Shown: positions 1 to 8,805 of the stretch, one piece after another
Layout of the letters: each line of letters starts with the position of its first letter
How positions within the stretch are numbered: position 1 is the stretch's first letter
From: Nevskia soli DSM 19509
GTDB lineage: Bacteria > Pseudomonadota > Gammaproteobacteria > Nevskiales > Nevskiaceae
DNA length: 64,000 nucleotides
Reading direction: 5' to 3'
Assembly: GCF_000711955.1 (NCBI RefSeq)
Contig: NZ_JONR01000007.1
Span: forward strand, 124,001-188,000
Made by a program: the position numbers and the translations under genes
Notes under the pieces: generated by a model
What the model saw: only the letters and a program-made list of their open reading frames with translations
Database searches by the model: none
Told to the model about the DNA's origin: nothing

Positions 1-3000
1 GGTGACCACCAGCTGGAAGCTGTACTGGTCGGCAAAGGTCGGCACGAACGTCGGATTGACGGTGTTGGCCCCATTCAGGTTCACCGTGGGCCCTCCGGTC
101 TGCGTCCATGCATAGGTCAGCGCAGTGTTGTAAGGATCGCTGGACTTGCTGCCGTCCAGCGTCACCGTCGCACCGGTCTGTACCGTCTGAGCTGGGCCGG
201 CATCGGCGGTCGGAACCCTGGTGGCGGTGCCTGCATCCGGCACGGTGATGCTGAAGGGCAGGTTGGTGACGCCGCCGAAGGTGATGTTGTCCACCACCCA
301 GCCGAAGACGCCGGTTGCCTCGTCGGTGACTTCGCGGAAGCGCACCTTTACTTTCTGTCCCTTCAGCGTGTCGCCGAAGTTGATCACCACGTGCTCCAGC
401 ACCGGATTGTTCGGATCCTCGTTCTCGGCGATGAAGCCGGCGTGCAAGGGCTTCGGTGAAGTTTCCGAGGGATCGAATGTCCCATCGTCCGACAGGGACA
501 GGATCAGGCCGTCGTAGCCCTGGCCGGTGGTGACCTGGCCGCCGATGTCGCTGCTGAAGGCATCCTTCCAGTTGTTGCCGCCATCGGTGCTGACCTCGAT
601 GACGCCGCCGTCGTAGCCGTAGGCGGTGCCCGCTTTGTCAAAGCCGGCGAATTCGAGGTAGTAGAAGTGATCGAAGGCCAGTGTGAAATTGCTGTCGCTT
701 GCCACGTCCACTTCCGGGGAAGCCAGGGTGATGTCCGACGGATGATCGTTGTCCGGCCCGAACCAGTACTGGCCTGAGCCGAACAGTGAACCGCCGAACA
801 AGGTATCGTCGGTCGCCAGCTGCCAGCCGGGGCCGGCTGTGCCGTTGACGCTCAAGGACCAGTCGCCGAGGTTGGCCTGGGTGTCGGAGACATCGTCGCT
901 GGTCGAGGCCTTCTGCAGGTTGTAGTTGACCACCGTATCCAGCTCGGCGCCGGTGGCTACGGTGCCGCCGTCCGCAACGGTGCCCTGCGGGCTGTTGGCG
1001 TCGGGGAAAGTCAGCGTCAGCGCCACCGGTACCGCCGTGCCGGAAGCACTGCTGAGCGTGACGAGCACGGTGACCTTTTCGCTTTCGCCCACTTTAAGCG
1101 GCGGCACCGTCACGGCGCCGTTGCCGGGGATGCCGAAGCTGGCGCTGCCCGAGCCGGTTGCAGCGGCAGTCAGGGTGCCGGTGAGAGCGCCGGCCATGTC
1201 GGCCGTGCCGTTGTTGACCAGCGTGAAGTTCAGGCTGGCGGTTTCGCCCACATCGAGCACGCCGTCGCCATCGTTGTCGCCGACCGTGGTGGCAGGAACG
1301 CCGGTGAAGTCCAACGTCGCGTCCGTCACCTGCACGCCGGCGGCAATGGCGTTATAGCTTTCAACCACGCCGAGGTTCTGCGGATCGGCGCGATCGGGAC
1401 CGATCGCGTCCACGCCCATGCCGCGCTTGGCGAAGGCCTTGGCCATCAGCGTGAAATCACCGTCGTCGGTGGCTTTCGCCGCCGCCAGCAGGGCATCGCG
1501 CGCTTCCAGGATGGTCGGCGCGTTCGGGGTCATTTTCAGACCCTCGATGATGTAGTCCTGCATACGGCTCCTGGCCTGCGCGAATGTATAGCGGGGGTCA
1601 TTGAGCAGGCTGGCGTAGATCTCCCACAAGGTATTGCACCAGATCTCGCCGGTGTCGTGCACCTCGGCATTGCCGATGGGGTTGCCGGCGCTGTCGGTGA
1701 ACGCCTTGCCGGTCAGATCCGTGCCCGGTGCGGCCGGGGCCGTGGTGGGCAGCGCCTGACCGAAGGAGATGTGCTTGAAGGTCAGCGGATCGATCGCCAT
1801 GTCCGTGGAGTACGGATAGCGGCGGATGCCGAAATACTGATGGAAGGTCACGTACGAGGACAGCGGGTAGGCGCCCTGGTACTTGTCGTTGCCGCCGACC
1901 GCCGCGTCTTCCGGACGCACCGTCAACAGCATGGCGTCGAAGTCGCTCCAGCCCTCGCCCATGCCGCCGCCCTGGGTGCTGCTCAGTCCCAGCGCATCGC
2001 CGACCAGGCGGTTGCTGACGTAGTGGAAGAACTCGTGCGCCACGATCTGGATATCCATCGTGCCGTCGCGGTCGGCCTGGTACTGCACCACGACGTTCGC
2101 GCTCACCGCGCCGCCGGCCAGAGCCGTCTTGATGGCGGTGCCGGAGTCCTGGGTGACGGAGACCGTGCCGATGTTGATGGTATCGGTGATGGTGGCGTCA
2201 TCGCCCAGTCCGGGCGGTGTCGAGCCTGCGGCGTTGTTGGCGATGATCACCGCAGCTGCGCCGGCCGTCTGCGCATGCAGGGTTTTGGTTTTGAACGAAC
2301 AGCTGCCGCGATCGATCAGTGCAACGGCGCCGGTCATGTCGGTGGTGATGGCGGCGCAGCCGTTGGTGTTGCCGGTCTCGGCGACTTTCACGGCGCCGCT
2401 GGCGGTGAAGGCATGCGGACCGAAGTCGGCTGTGCCGAAAGGTACCGCGCCGACGCCCGCGGAGATGGTCACCGCGGCGGTGCCGGTGAGCGGACCATCC
2501 CACAGGAACATGCGCTGGATCGGCGAGCCGCCGTCTGGCGGCGTCTGCATGTTGGCGTTGTTGCGGCCGCTGTCATCCTGGGCCTGCGCCTGGATCGGAT
2601 CGCTGTCGACGCCGCCGCGGCCGTAGTTGTTCGTCTGGGCGTTGCCGGAGGCTTCGTCGAAGCCGTGGTCGTACCAGGCATCATGCAGCCAGTTGTCGAC
2701 GAAGAACTGGTTGACGATCGCCGCCTGCCGCTGGCTGGCGGTGGTGGGATCGGAGTCGATGGCATAGGGATAATCGAAGGTGTCGGCGCTGCTGATGGCG
2801 CCGCGGACGTCGCCGGCATCGAAGCCGTCGTCGCCGACCAGATTGGCGAAGGCGTCGACGTTGTTGCCGGTGGTGACCGTCGCGCCGGCTGGAAGCCAGG
2901 GATCGTTCTTGGCTGCAACGGTGGCGGTGGTATTGCCCAGCAGGGTGCTGTTGTTCAGGGCCACCAGGTTATAAGTCCCCTGGGTGCGGCCCTGGTCGCC

Positions 3001-4053
3001 GGTCGGGCCGGCGGTGAACGGATCCAGGGTGTTGTCGTTGATCGGTTCGTCTTCCGGCTGGAACGGCGCCGCCGAACCGGCGAAGACGCGGTAGCTGTAG
3101 CTCAAGGTGTCGGAAGCGGTCAGGTTCTTGCGGAACAGCACCTTGCCGTCCGCGGCGGAAATGACATAGCCGAAGGCGTCGTTGGTGGCGTTGTCGACGG
3201 TACGCGCATGCACCTCGACGAACCACGAAGGGATATAGCTCCCTTCGTTGTAGTAATACACCTGCTTGGCGCGCTGCGTGCCGAAGACGTGGTAGTCGCT
3301 GGTGGTCTTGCCGGCCGAGTAAAGGGCGTAGTCGCCCGATTTGCCCTTGGCGCTGAAGGCGAATGGGGAGACCTTGCCGCCCATGTCCGCGAACGCGCTG
3401 CTCAGCGCCGTCTCCGCGCTGATGGCGAAGTTCGGCTTGGCGGTGGCGGGTGCGGCGCCCAGGATCTTGGACTTCGATTTGGTCTGCACCGACGGCGCGA
3501 AATAGCCCGAGGTGGCGACCGCGTTCATGTTGCGGTCCATCATCACATTGAGCGAACGGCCGAACACTTCGAGGCCGTCCTTGTACTGCTGGAAGCGGGC
3601 GATGATCGGGCCGCGGCCGAGATCGTGCACGCTGTTCAGCTTGGCGTTGGCGACGCTGTCGCGGTCCAGGCGCAGGAATGACGCCTGCTGGCCGAGATAG
3701 CCGCGGGCGACGGTTTCGGCGCGCAGTTCGGGCTTCAACGGCGAATAGGCGAGCGATTTCGCCGTGGCGGTGGTGGCGGTCTTCGAGCCGGCCGGGGCCC
3801 ACAGGAAGGTCGAGGTGCCCAGCTTCTTGTCGAAGCTGGACGGAAATCCCTTGATCTTGAGATTGGGTTTGCTCAGCAGGCTGGCATGCAGGCTCGCGTT
3901 GAGGCTCGCGAACTTGTTGCCGCCCTGCAGGGTGGAGCTGGATAGCGCAGTGTAGGAGGCGTCGTAATTCGGCCTCGCCGTGCCGCTGATGGAGCCGTAG
4001 GCGCTTGCGCTGGCAAGCACGCCCGCGGCCAAGAAGGCAACGAGTTTCTTCAT
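1..4053 (-). CDS. M36 (fungalysin-type) secreted zinc metallopeptidase with PA and PKD-like domains; C-terminus outside the window
   Basis: At least 1351 codons are open from the ATG at 4053 to the window edge, so the C-terminus is missing. The start has an AGGGGA ribosome-binding site and is followed by a Sec signal (MKKLVAFLAAGVLASASA). A fungalysin propeptide-like region comes first, then the zinc-binding HEFFH (His673 to His677) and downstream GEGWSDF, whose Glu700 is the expected third ligand of family M36. A protease-associated (PA) insert lies just before HEFFH. Further on are a CARDB-like segment, a beta-sandwich region, and a PKD-like stretch beginning DAGPAQTV at the window edge. 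The protein should be exported and degrade extracellular protein. The next gene upstream on the same strand is another secreted peptidase with a very similar promoter. Family assignment is firm; substrate is unknown. Confidence 0.93.
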   Translation of the reverse strand, partial: MKKLVAFLAAGVLASASAYGSISGTARPNYDASYTALSSSTLQGGNKFASLNASLHASLLSKPNLKIKGFPSSFDKKLGTSTFLWAPAGSKTATTATAKSLAYSPLKPELRAETVARGYLGQQASFLRLDRDSVANAKLNSVHDLGRGPIIARFQQYKDGLEVFGRSLNVMMDRNMNAVATSGYFAPSVQTKSKSKILGAAPATAKPNFAISAETALSSAFADMGGKVSPFAFSAKGKSGDYALYSAGKTTSDYHVFGTQRAKQVYYYNEGSYIPSWFVEVHARTVDNATNDAFGYVISAADGKVLFRKNLTASDTLSYSYRVFAGSAAPFQPEDEPINDNTLDPFTAGPTGDQGRTQGTYNLVALNNSTLLGNTTATVAAKNDPWLPAGATVTTGNNVDAFANLVGDDGFDAGDVRGAISSADTFDYPYAIDSDPTTASQRQAAIVNQFFVDNWLHDAWYDHGFDEASGNAQTNNYGRGGVDSDPIQAQAQDDSGRNNANMQTPPDGGSPIQRMFLWDGPLTGTAAVTISAGVGAVPFGTADFGPHAFTASGAVKVAETGNTNGCAAITTDMTGAVALIDRGSCSFKTKTLHAQTAGAAAVIIANNAAGSTPPGLGDDATITDTINIGTVSVTQDSGTAIKTALAGGAVSANVVVQYQADRDGTMDIQIVAHEFFHYVSNRLVGDALGLSSTQGGGMGEGWSDFDAMLLTVRPEDAAVGGNDKYQGAYPLSSYVTFHQYFGIRRYPYSTDMAIDPLTFKHISFGQALPTTAPAAPGTDLTGKAFTDSAGNPIGNAEVHDTGEIWCNTLWEIYASLLNDPRYTFAQARSRMQDYIIEGLKMTPNAPTILEARDALLAAAKATDDGDFTLMAKAFAKRGMGVDAIGPDRADPQNLGVVESYNAIAAGVQVTDATLDFTGVPATTVGDNDGDGVLDVGETASLNFTLVNNGTADMAGALTGTLTAAATGSGSASFGIPGNGAVTVPPLKVGESEKVTVLVTLSSASGTAVPVALTLTFPDANSPQGTVADGGTVATGAELDTVVNYNLQKASTSDDVSDTQANLGDWSLSVNGTAGPGWQLATDDTLFGGSLFGSGQYWFGPDNDHPSDITLASPEVDVASDSNFTLAFDHFYYLEFAGFDKAGTAYGYDGGVIEVSTDGGNNWKDAFSSDIGGQVTTGQGYDGLILSLSDDGTFDPSETSPKPLHAGFIAENEDPNNPVLEHVVINFGDTLKGQKVKVRFREVTDEATGVFGWVVDNITFGGVTNLPFSITVPDAGTATRVPTADAGPAQTVQTGATVTLDGSKSSDPYNTALTYAWTQTGGPTVNLNGANTVNPTFVPTFADQYSFQLVVT

Positions 4054-4153
4054 CGAATTTCCCCTGTTTCGTTGTGGACGTCGCCCACGGGCGACTCCCT
4101 GTCGCATAACGGATGTCTCATCGAACCGCCGCGAGGCAGTGCGAGGTTGACGA

Positions 4154-4187
4154 CAACAAAGCCCGCCATCCCCGGCGGGCTTTGTTG
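4154..4187. other. Strong hairpin in the M36 peptidase leader
   Basis: Fourteen-base arms (caacaaagcccgcc / ggcgggctttgttg) pair perfectly around a six-base loop, atcccc. The hairpin lies between the predicted promoter (4203-4231) and the M36 start codon, so it would sit close to the 5' end of that mRNA. There is no run of T after it on the minus strand, so it does not look like a simple terminator for that transcript. An mRNA-stabilising 5' hairpin or an attenuator are possible readings. Confidence 0.6.
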
Positions 4188-4202
4188 CAAACACGTGAAG
4201 CG

Positions 4203-4231
4203 ATCTTAGGCGCGCATTCCCGCGCTTGCAA
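4203..4231 (-). promoter_or_regulatory. Sigma70-like promoter of the M36 peptidase gene
   Basis: On the minus strand TTGCAA (4226-4231) is followed after exactly 17 bases by TAAGAT (4203-4208). The seven bases before the -10 box are GCGCGCC. The same arrangement, including GCGCGCCTAAGATCG, occurs upstream of the second peptidase gene at 7561-7589. The start codon is about 150 nt downstream in both cases. Confidence 0.6.
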
Positions 4232-4606
4232 ACCCCGCGCCCGGAGTACGGGTGGATGCTGTGATGCAACAAAATTTGCCGCGGCACCGTTGTGGTGCGG
4301 TATATCGCGCCGGCTGCGTTTGCCATCCGCGAAGCGCGGTCTTACGTACCGCAGCGTATGAGCGCGGCAATCGATATCAGGTCACGACGCGGGTGTTGTC
4401 GGTCCCGACCGATGCGGAATCCGCGACCGCTGCCGCTCTGGTTTTGTGCGGGGTGAATGCCGCGGCGCCCCCTGATCGTGCAATCGAATTCCGTATGGCG
4501 TCGGGCCGCCGCGACAATTTGATGCGCATGCGCGCATTCCCTCGGCTACAACGTGGTTCAGGCTGGTGACCCGGTTTCTACATTCAGCCGGGCAGTCCGC
4601 GAAGGC
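4232..4606. other. Intergenic stretch with no recognised gene
   Basis: This stretch separates the promoter of the M36 gene from the terminator of the upstream S8 gene. Short open frames exist on the plus strand, but none has a convincing ribosome-binding site or recognisable protein. I see no further motif here. Confidence 0.5.
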
Positions 4607-4641
4607 AAAAAAACCCCGGGGAGGCGTGAAGCCTCCCCGGG
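4607..4641 (-). terminator. Rho-independent terminator of the S8 peptidase gene
   Basis: An 11-bp stem (4615-4625 with 4631-4641, cccggggaggc / gcctccccggg) encloses the loop gtgaa. On the minus strand it is followed by a run of seven T (plus-strand A at 4607-4613). It begins 24 nt after the stop codon of the S8 gene. Confidence 0.9.
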
Positions 4642-4664
4642 ATGATGATCAGCCTGCTTCTTGT

Positions 4665-7403
4665 TTAGCTGCGCTTGCGGCGCCGCAAACCGGCCAGGGC
4701 GAAGCCGGGCAGCAACAGCCAGAGGCCGAAAGCGCCGCCGCCGTTATTGGCGTTTACCACCGCCGCAACCGACACGTTGGCCGTGCCGCCCGGCACATTG
4801 GTGGCATCGGTGGCGATGACCAGCGTCCCGATATCGGCACCGACGGTGCTGGTGTTCAGGGTCAGCGTCACCGTGCAGGTCGCGCCGGCTGCCAGCGGTG
4901 CATTGCAGGTGTTGGTCTGCGTCACCGAGGCCGGGCTTACGGTCACGCCGCTGACGGTCAGTTGCCCGAGTCCGGAATTCGTCACCGTCACCGCCTGTGT
5001 CGCGGTGCTGCCTTGCTGTGCCACCAGCTTGACCGATTGCGGCGCCACCGTGATCTGTGCCGGCACGCTGATCGCCACTGAAGCAGAGCCGCCTTGACCT
5101 TGTGCATTGGTGGCGAAGGTCAGCGCGCCCTGATTGCCGCTGGCGCCGGTCGCGCCAATGGTCAGCGTGATGGTGCAGCTTGCGCCCGCCGCGACGGTGG
5201 CCGGACAGTTGTTGGTCTGTGTCACGCCGGACGGGCTGACCTGGATATTGCCGACGGTCAACGGACCGGTGCCGGAATTGGTCACCGTCTCGGTCTGCGT
5301 GCCGGCGCTGCTGAAGGTCAACGTCGATGCGGACAGGGTGAGCTTGGCCGGCAGCAGGGCTGCGACCGCCGCGTCGGCCTGGAGGAAGCCGAAGCCGCTG
5401 TCATAATCGAAGCCGGGCGAGTTCATGTCCTGCGCCGATGCCATCATGGCGGCATAGACGTCGGTGTTCTTTACCGTGACATTCGCCGCCGCTGCCGCTT
5501 CGAGCATCAACGCTGCCACGCCGGCGGCATGGGGAGCGGCGGCCGAAGTGCCGGCGAAGCTGAACGGATAGCTGGTGCTCGGCTGGCATTCGGGAGCGGT
5601 CTCGTAAATGCCGTTGAGCGCGCCGCCAAAGAAGGTGTTGTTGCCACGGTCCGGCGCCACGATCTGCGGCTTCTGCGGGATGAACGATTTCGCCAGCGGC
5701 GCAGTGCTATGCAGATCGAAGAGGAAGGGGTCGCCGCCGGCCGAGGAGAACAGTTCCAGCGAGGCCGTGGAGTAGTTGCCGCACAATGTGGTGCGATAGT
5801 ACGGGGCGGCACCCACCGCCATTGCACTTTCGGCCAGGGGATGGCCCTGGATGGTCGGGCTTGCGGTGACGAACTGGGTGATTTGCGTGCCGCGGCCATC
5901 ATCCAGGGCGATCATCTTGATGCGGCCGGGAAGCGGCGACGGCGTCACGCCATCGGGCCCGGTGCCGGGCACGAAGCCGACGATCAGGCTCAGGTTGGTC
6001 GGGGCGCTGGTGGTCTTGCCACTATTGACGATCGGGACCAGATCCCAGGGGTCGGTGCCGGCCGGGCTGATGCCCCCGCAATAGATGATGTTGCCCTTGT
6101 CGTCGCCAATACAGATGTCGAGCGCGTTGGCGGATCCCTGCGGACTGGGGATGGTGGCGCCGGTGGCATAGGGCTGATCCCATTCCAGCAGCACGTAATA
6201 GCCATCGCCGGGCGCCAGGGAAGGAACCGTGAATGGCAGGTAGTCGGTGTGGGTGGCGCCGCTCGGGTCCATGTTGAGCAGCTGCTCGGCGCCGTCCGGT
6301 GTAGCGACCGCGGTGGTCTCGAACTGCGGCGCGGTGTTCTCGTAGGAGTCGCGGCCTTCATTGCCCGCGGCGGAGAAATACAGGGTGCCGAACTGTTGCG
6401 CTACCGTGTTGATGGCATCGCCGACGATGCCGTCCTGGTAGATCGGCTCGTCGAAGTAGCCCACGTCGTCCACCACCACCTGCGCGCCGCCGCCCGGGAA
6501 ATTGTTCGGTGCGGGACCGGTCTGGGTGGTCGGGGTGGCAAGGGTAATGATGCCGTTGGCGAAATCGGCCTCGCTGTAATCGGCCGAGTAGAACGCCAGC
6601 TTGGCGCCCGGAGCGACGTCATAGGCGATCTGCGACATGGCGCGGCCTTCGTCGGTTCCGGATACGCAGTTGCCGGATTCGTCGACCGCGTCGTCCTCGA
6701 TGACGTTGACGTCAGGCGGCAGATCCCCTGTCTTGATGTCCTGGGCGTAGCCACCCTGACAGTTGAAGCTGTCCGAGATCAGGCCGATGGTGATGCCGCT
6801 GCCGGTGAGGCCGGCGCCCTTGGCACCGGTGTAGAGCGTGGAGGCGCGCAAGCCCAGGCTTTTCTCGACGTAGTCGCCCTGGTCGTCGATGGCGCCGGTG
6901 CGCAGATGCATCATCGAAGCGTGCAGGTGGTGCACGCCACCGAGCGCCGCCGCGGCGCCGATCTTGTCCAGCGGCAGCCAGCCGCCGATGTCGTTTTTGT
7001 AGACGGCGTTGGTCTGGAAGCCGATTTTTTCCAGCTGTGCCCGGGTTGCCGCCGGGTCGCCCTTGGCGGTGACGTCGACCACGATGGACGGCTTGGCCAG
7101 CGGCGACCGCGGCGAGATATGGGCGTGTGGTGCCACGCTGCTCAGGTCGACGGCGGCCGGATTGCTTACGCCGGTGAGCTTCTGATTGATGTGCAGCAGG
7201 GTACTGTCGAGTTTCGCATTGACGCCGGATGAACGTTGCTTCAACGTCATCGCCGGCATCTGCACCTTGCGGAGTTGTGCGGTCAGATCGGCGCCCGCAT
7301 CAACCTTGATTTCAGCTACAGCAGCAGAATAGACGGTTGGTGCGGCGACGATGGCCGAGGCGGAAAGGCAAAGCCCCGCCCAAAAAGGCTTTTTCAAGCG
7401 CAT
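4665..7403 (-). CDS. Secreted S8/S53-like serine peptidase with choice-of-anchor D repeats and a GlyGly-CTERM-like tail
   Basis: The protein has 912 residues. The ATG at 7403 is chosen because GGGGGA lies 7 nt upstream; a TTG further out would add only five residues. A signal peptide (MRLKKPFWAG onward) is followed by a prodomain and a subtilase fold. Instead of the classical HGT motif there is DEGRAM, with Glu252. Asp312/Asp313 lie in VVVDDVGYF, an oxyanion-type GNEG follows, and the nucleophile Ser620 is in FAGTSAAAPH. This Glu-Asp-Ser set resembles the uncharacterised S53-like branch of the S8/S53 clan. Two ASH/choice-of-anchor D repeats follow. The last 25 or so residues are GGG, a hydrophobic helix and RRRKRS, as in GlyGly-CTERM sorting signals processed by rhombosortase. 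It is probably type II secreted and surface-processed; substrate unknown. Confidence 0.9.
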   Translation of the reverse strand: MRLKKPFWAGLCLSASAIVAAPTVYSAAVAEIKVDAGADLTAQLRKVQMPAMTLKQRSSGVNAKLDSTLLHINQKLTGVSNPAAVDLSSVAPHAHISPRSPLAKPSIVVDVTAKGDPAATRAQLEKIGFQTNAVYKNDIGGWLPLDKIGAAAALGGVHHLHASMMHLRTGAIDDQGDYVEKSLGLRASTLYTGAKGAGLTGSGITIGLISDSFNCQGGYAQDIKTGDLPPDVNVIEDDAVDESGNCVSGTDEGRAMSQIAYDVAPGAKLAFYSADYSEADFANGIITLATPTTQTGPAPNNFPGGGAQVVVDDVGYFDEPIYQDGIVGDAINTVAQQFGTLYFSAAGNEGRDSYENTAPQFETTAVATPDGAEQLLNMDPSGATHTDYLPFTVPSLAPGDGYYVLLEWDQPYATGATIPSPQGSANALDICIGDDKGNIIYCGGISPAGTDPWDLVPIVNSGKTTSAPTNLSLIVGFVPGTGPDGVTPSPLPGRIKMIALDDGRGTQITQFVTASPTIQGHPLAESAMAVGAAPYYRTTLCGNYSTASLELFSSAGGDPFLFDLHSTAPLAKSFIPQKPQIVAPDRGNNTFFGGALNGIYETAPECQPSTSYPFSFAGTSAAAPHAAGVAALMLEAAAAANVTVKNTDVYAAMMASAQDMNSPGFDYDSGFGFLQADAAVAALLPAKLTLSASTLTFSSAGTQTETVTNSGTGPLTVGNIQVSPSGVTQTNNCPATVAAGASCTITLTIGATGASGNQGALTFATNAQGQGGSASVAISVPAQITVAPQSVKLVAQQGSTATQAVTVTNSGLGQLTVSGVTVSPASVTQTNTCNAPLAAGATCTVTLTLNTSTVGADIGTLVIATDATNVPGGTANVSVAAVVNANNGGGAFGLWLLLPGFALAGLRRRKRS

Positions 7404-7560
7404 TCGTGAATCCCCCAAGTAGAAGTGGAAGCGTGGAACCGTCGGGTTCAGACGCTCCAGGCCGTTCCGGAATCCTCAGGGGCCGCGAGAAAAATCGAAT
7501 CCCTGAAGACGAAAGACCTGCCAAGCCACGTCTATCCAACGATTGCACGCGAACGCTTCG

Positions 7561-7589
7561 ATCTTAGGCGCGCTGTCACGGTACTGCAA
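7561..7589 (-). promoter_or_regulatory. Sigma70-like promoter of the S8 peptidase gene
   Basis: On the minus strand TTGCAG (7584-7589), a 17-base spacer and TAAGAT (7561-7566) are preceded by GCGCGCC, matching the M36 promoter at 4203-4231. The predicted leader is about 150 nt. Further upstream (about 7600-7635) is an AT-rich segment with three TTACA words on the minus strand, which could be an activator site. The rest of 7404-7766 shows nothing I can name. Confidence 0.6.
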
Positions 7590-7766
7590 TAACTTATTGA
7601 ATTGTAATGATTTTGTAAGGAATGTAATCCGCGCGCATCAAAGTGGTGCGCCCCGTCCTGCTTCCAGCGCACTGTGTCTTTCAGCAGCAAGGGCAGTGGA
7701 TGCGATGTGCGAATTCGGTTCATCGCCGCGCGGGATGGATATACCGATTGGTACGATAGTGCCTCG

Positions 7767-8777
7767 CTAGTGCGCCCGCCGCGAAGCCTGCTGCGCCCCC
7801 CGCAACAAAGCCTGGTTGTAGCGCGCGATCTGCGCCAGTGCCGCAAACTCGAATTCCGCACCGAGGCGCAGCGGCGCGGTTGCCGCGGCGATGACCAGGC
7901 TCAGGTGCACATTGGGATCGGCTACGGCGTCGCCGACCTGTTCGCGGGGGCGCTTGCGCAGCGCGGCGAGGAATACCAGCAGGCCGCGGATGCGTGCCAG
8001 CACGTGATCCTTGGTTTTGGCATCGCCGCTGACGGCCTCGTGCACTTGCAACGCCGCGGCGATGATCGGGTGCGTGGCGTCCTCGGTGATCAGCGCTTCG
8101 ATGCGGCCATCGCGGCTGAGCGCCGCCACGGCGCGCTCTTCGCTGGCCGTGTCACGGGTTTGCGCCAGGGTGGTGAAGCGCAGGAAGTAATCGTGGAAGC
8201 GATCGGGGCGGATCACGCGCAGCGGCTCGGCCGAAACGCTCCCCTGGTCGAGCATGGCGGCAGTGGCATCGAGGTGCACGGCAAGTGAGCGCAATTCCAC
8301 GAGGCCGCGGCCGCCGAGGGTTTCGTCGTCGTTGCGCAGGCCCTCGTAGAGCCGGTAGATCGCCAATGCCAGCGTCTGGTGCGGAGCGGGCACACCCGGC
8401 TCCGCGGCGGCCACGTAATGCTCCAGCGCGCTCGCTGCCTTGAGCAGCGCGGGCGCCTGTGCCGCAGCCGCAGGCAACAGCCGGCTCAGTGCCTCGATCG
8501 CATCGGCGTCGGATACCGCTTCGAATTCCCCGTTGTTGTCGGCGCGGCCGAACACCAGTGCGTGGTGCGCGGACAGGGCCGCGCGCAGCAGCAGGATCAG
8601 CGCGCCGCCGCGGGTCCGGCCGGTGGTCGCCGCAGCGGCCAGCACCGCAAAGGCTTCGTCGGCTGGCGTCTCGCCGTCCAGCAGCACGCCATCCAGGTCG
8701 GACAACACCTGCCGGATCAGCTGCTCGGAAAAATCGTGGGGATGGGGGATGTCGTCGGCTGCGGGGGGCTGGTTCAT
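7767..8777 (-). CDS. Conserved-looking hypothetical protein, 336 residues, mostly helical
   Basis: I do not recognise a family. The sequence is rich in Ala, Leu and charged residues and looks predominantly alpha-helical, with no signal peptide or membrane segment. The N-terminus begins MNQPPAADDIPHPHD, and the body has a regular amphipathic pattern without Cys or obvious catalytic motifs. It starts 28 nt downstream of the stop codon of the AI-2E family permease gene on the same strand, so the two probably form an operon. Compositional bias is that of the surrounding core genes. The frame is convincing because it is the only long protein-like frame here and the spacing to its neighbour is tight. 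Confidence 0.75.
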   Translation of the reverse strand: MNQPPAADDIPHPHDFSEQLIRQVLSDLDGVLLDGETPADEAFAVLAAAATTGRTRGGALILLLRAALSAHHALVFGRADNNGEFEAVSDADAIEALSRLLPAAAAQAPALLKAASALEHYVAAAEPGVPAPHQTLALAIYRLYEGLRNDDETLGGRGLVELRSLAVHLDATAAMLDQGSVSAEPLRVIRPDRFHDYFLRFTTLAQTRDTASEERAVAALSRDGRIEALITEDATHPIIAAALQVHEAVSGDAKTKDHVLARIRGLLVFLAALRKRPREQVGDAVADPNVHLSLVIAAATAPLRLGAEFEFAALAQIARYNQALLRGAQQASRRAH

Positions 8778-8805
8778 GCGAGCTTCAACAAGGAGATAAG
8801 GAGTT

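Noticed and set aside
1657..3681. A 674-codon open frame on the plus strand opposite the M36 peptidase gene
   Set aside because: Its product is Gly/Val/Arg/Asp-rich low complexity without domains, as expected of antisense to a GC-rich gene; the minus-strand frame has a complete peptidase signature.
4113..4569. Short plus-strand frames between the peptidase genes
   Set aside because: No ribosome-binding site or protein-like composition, and they run through the hairpin and promoter.
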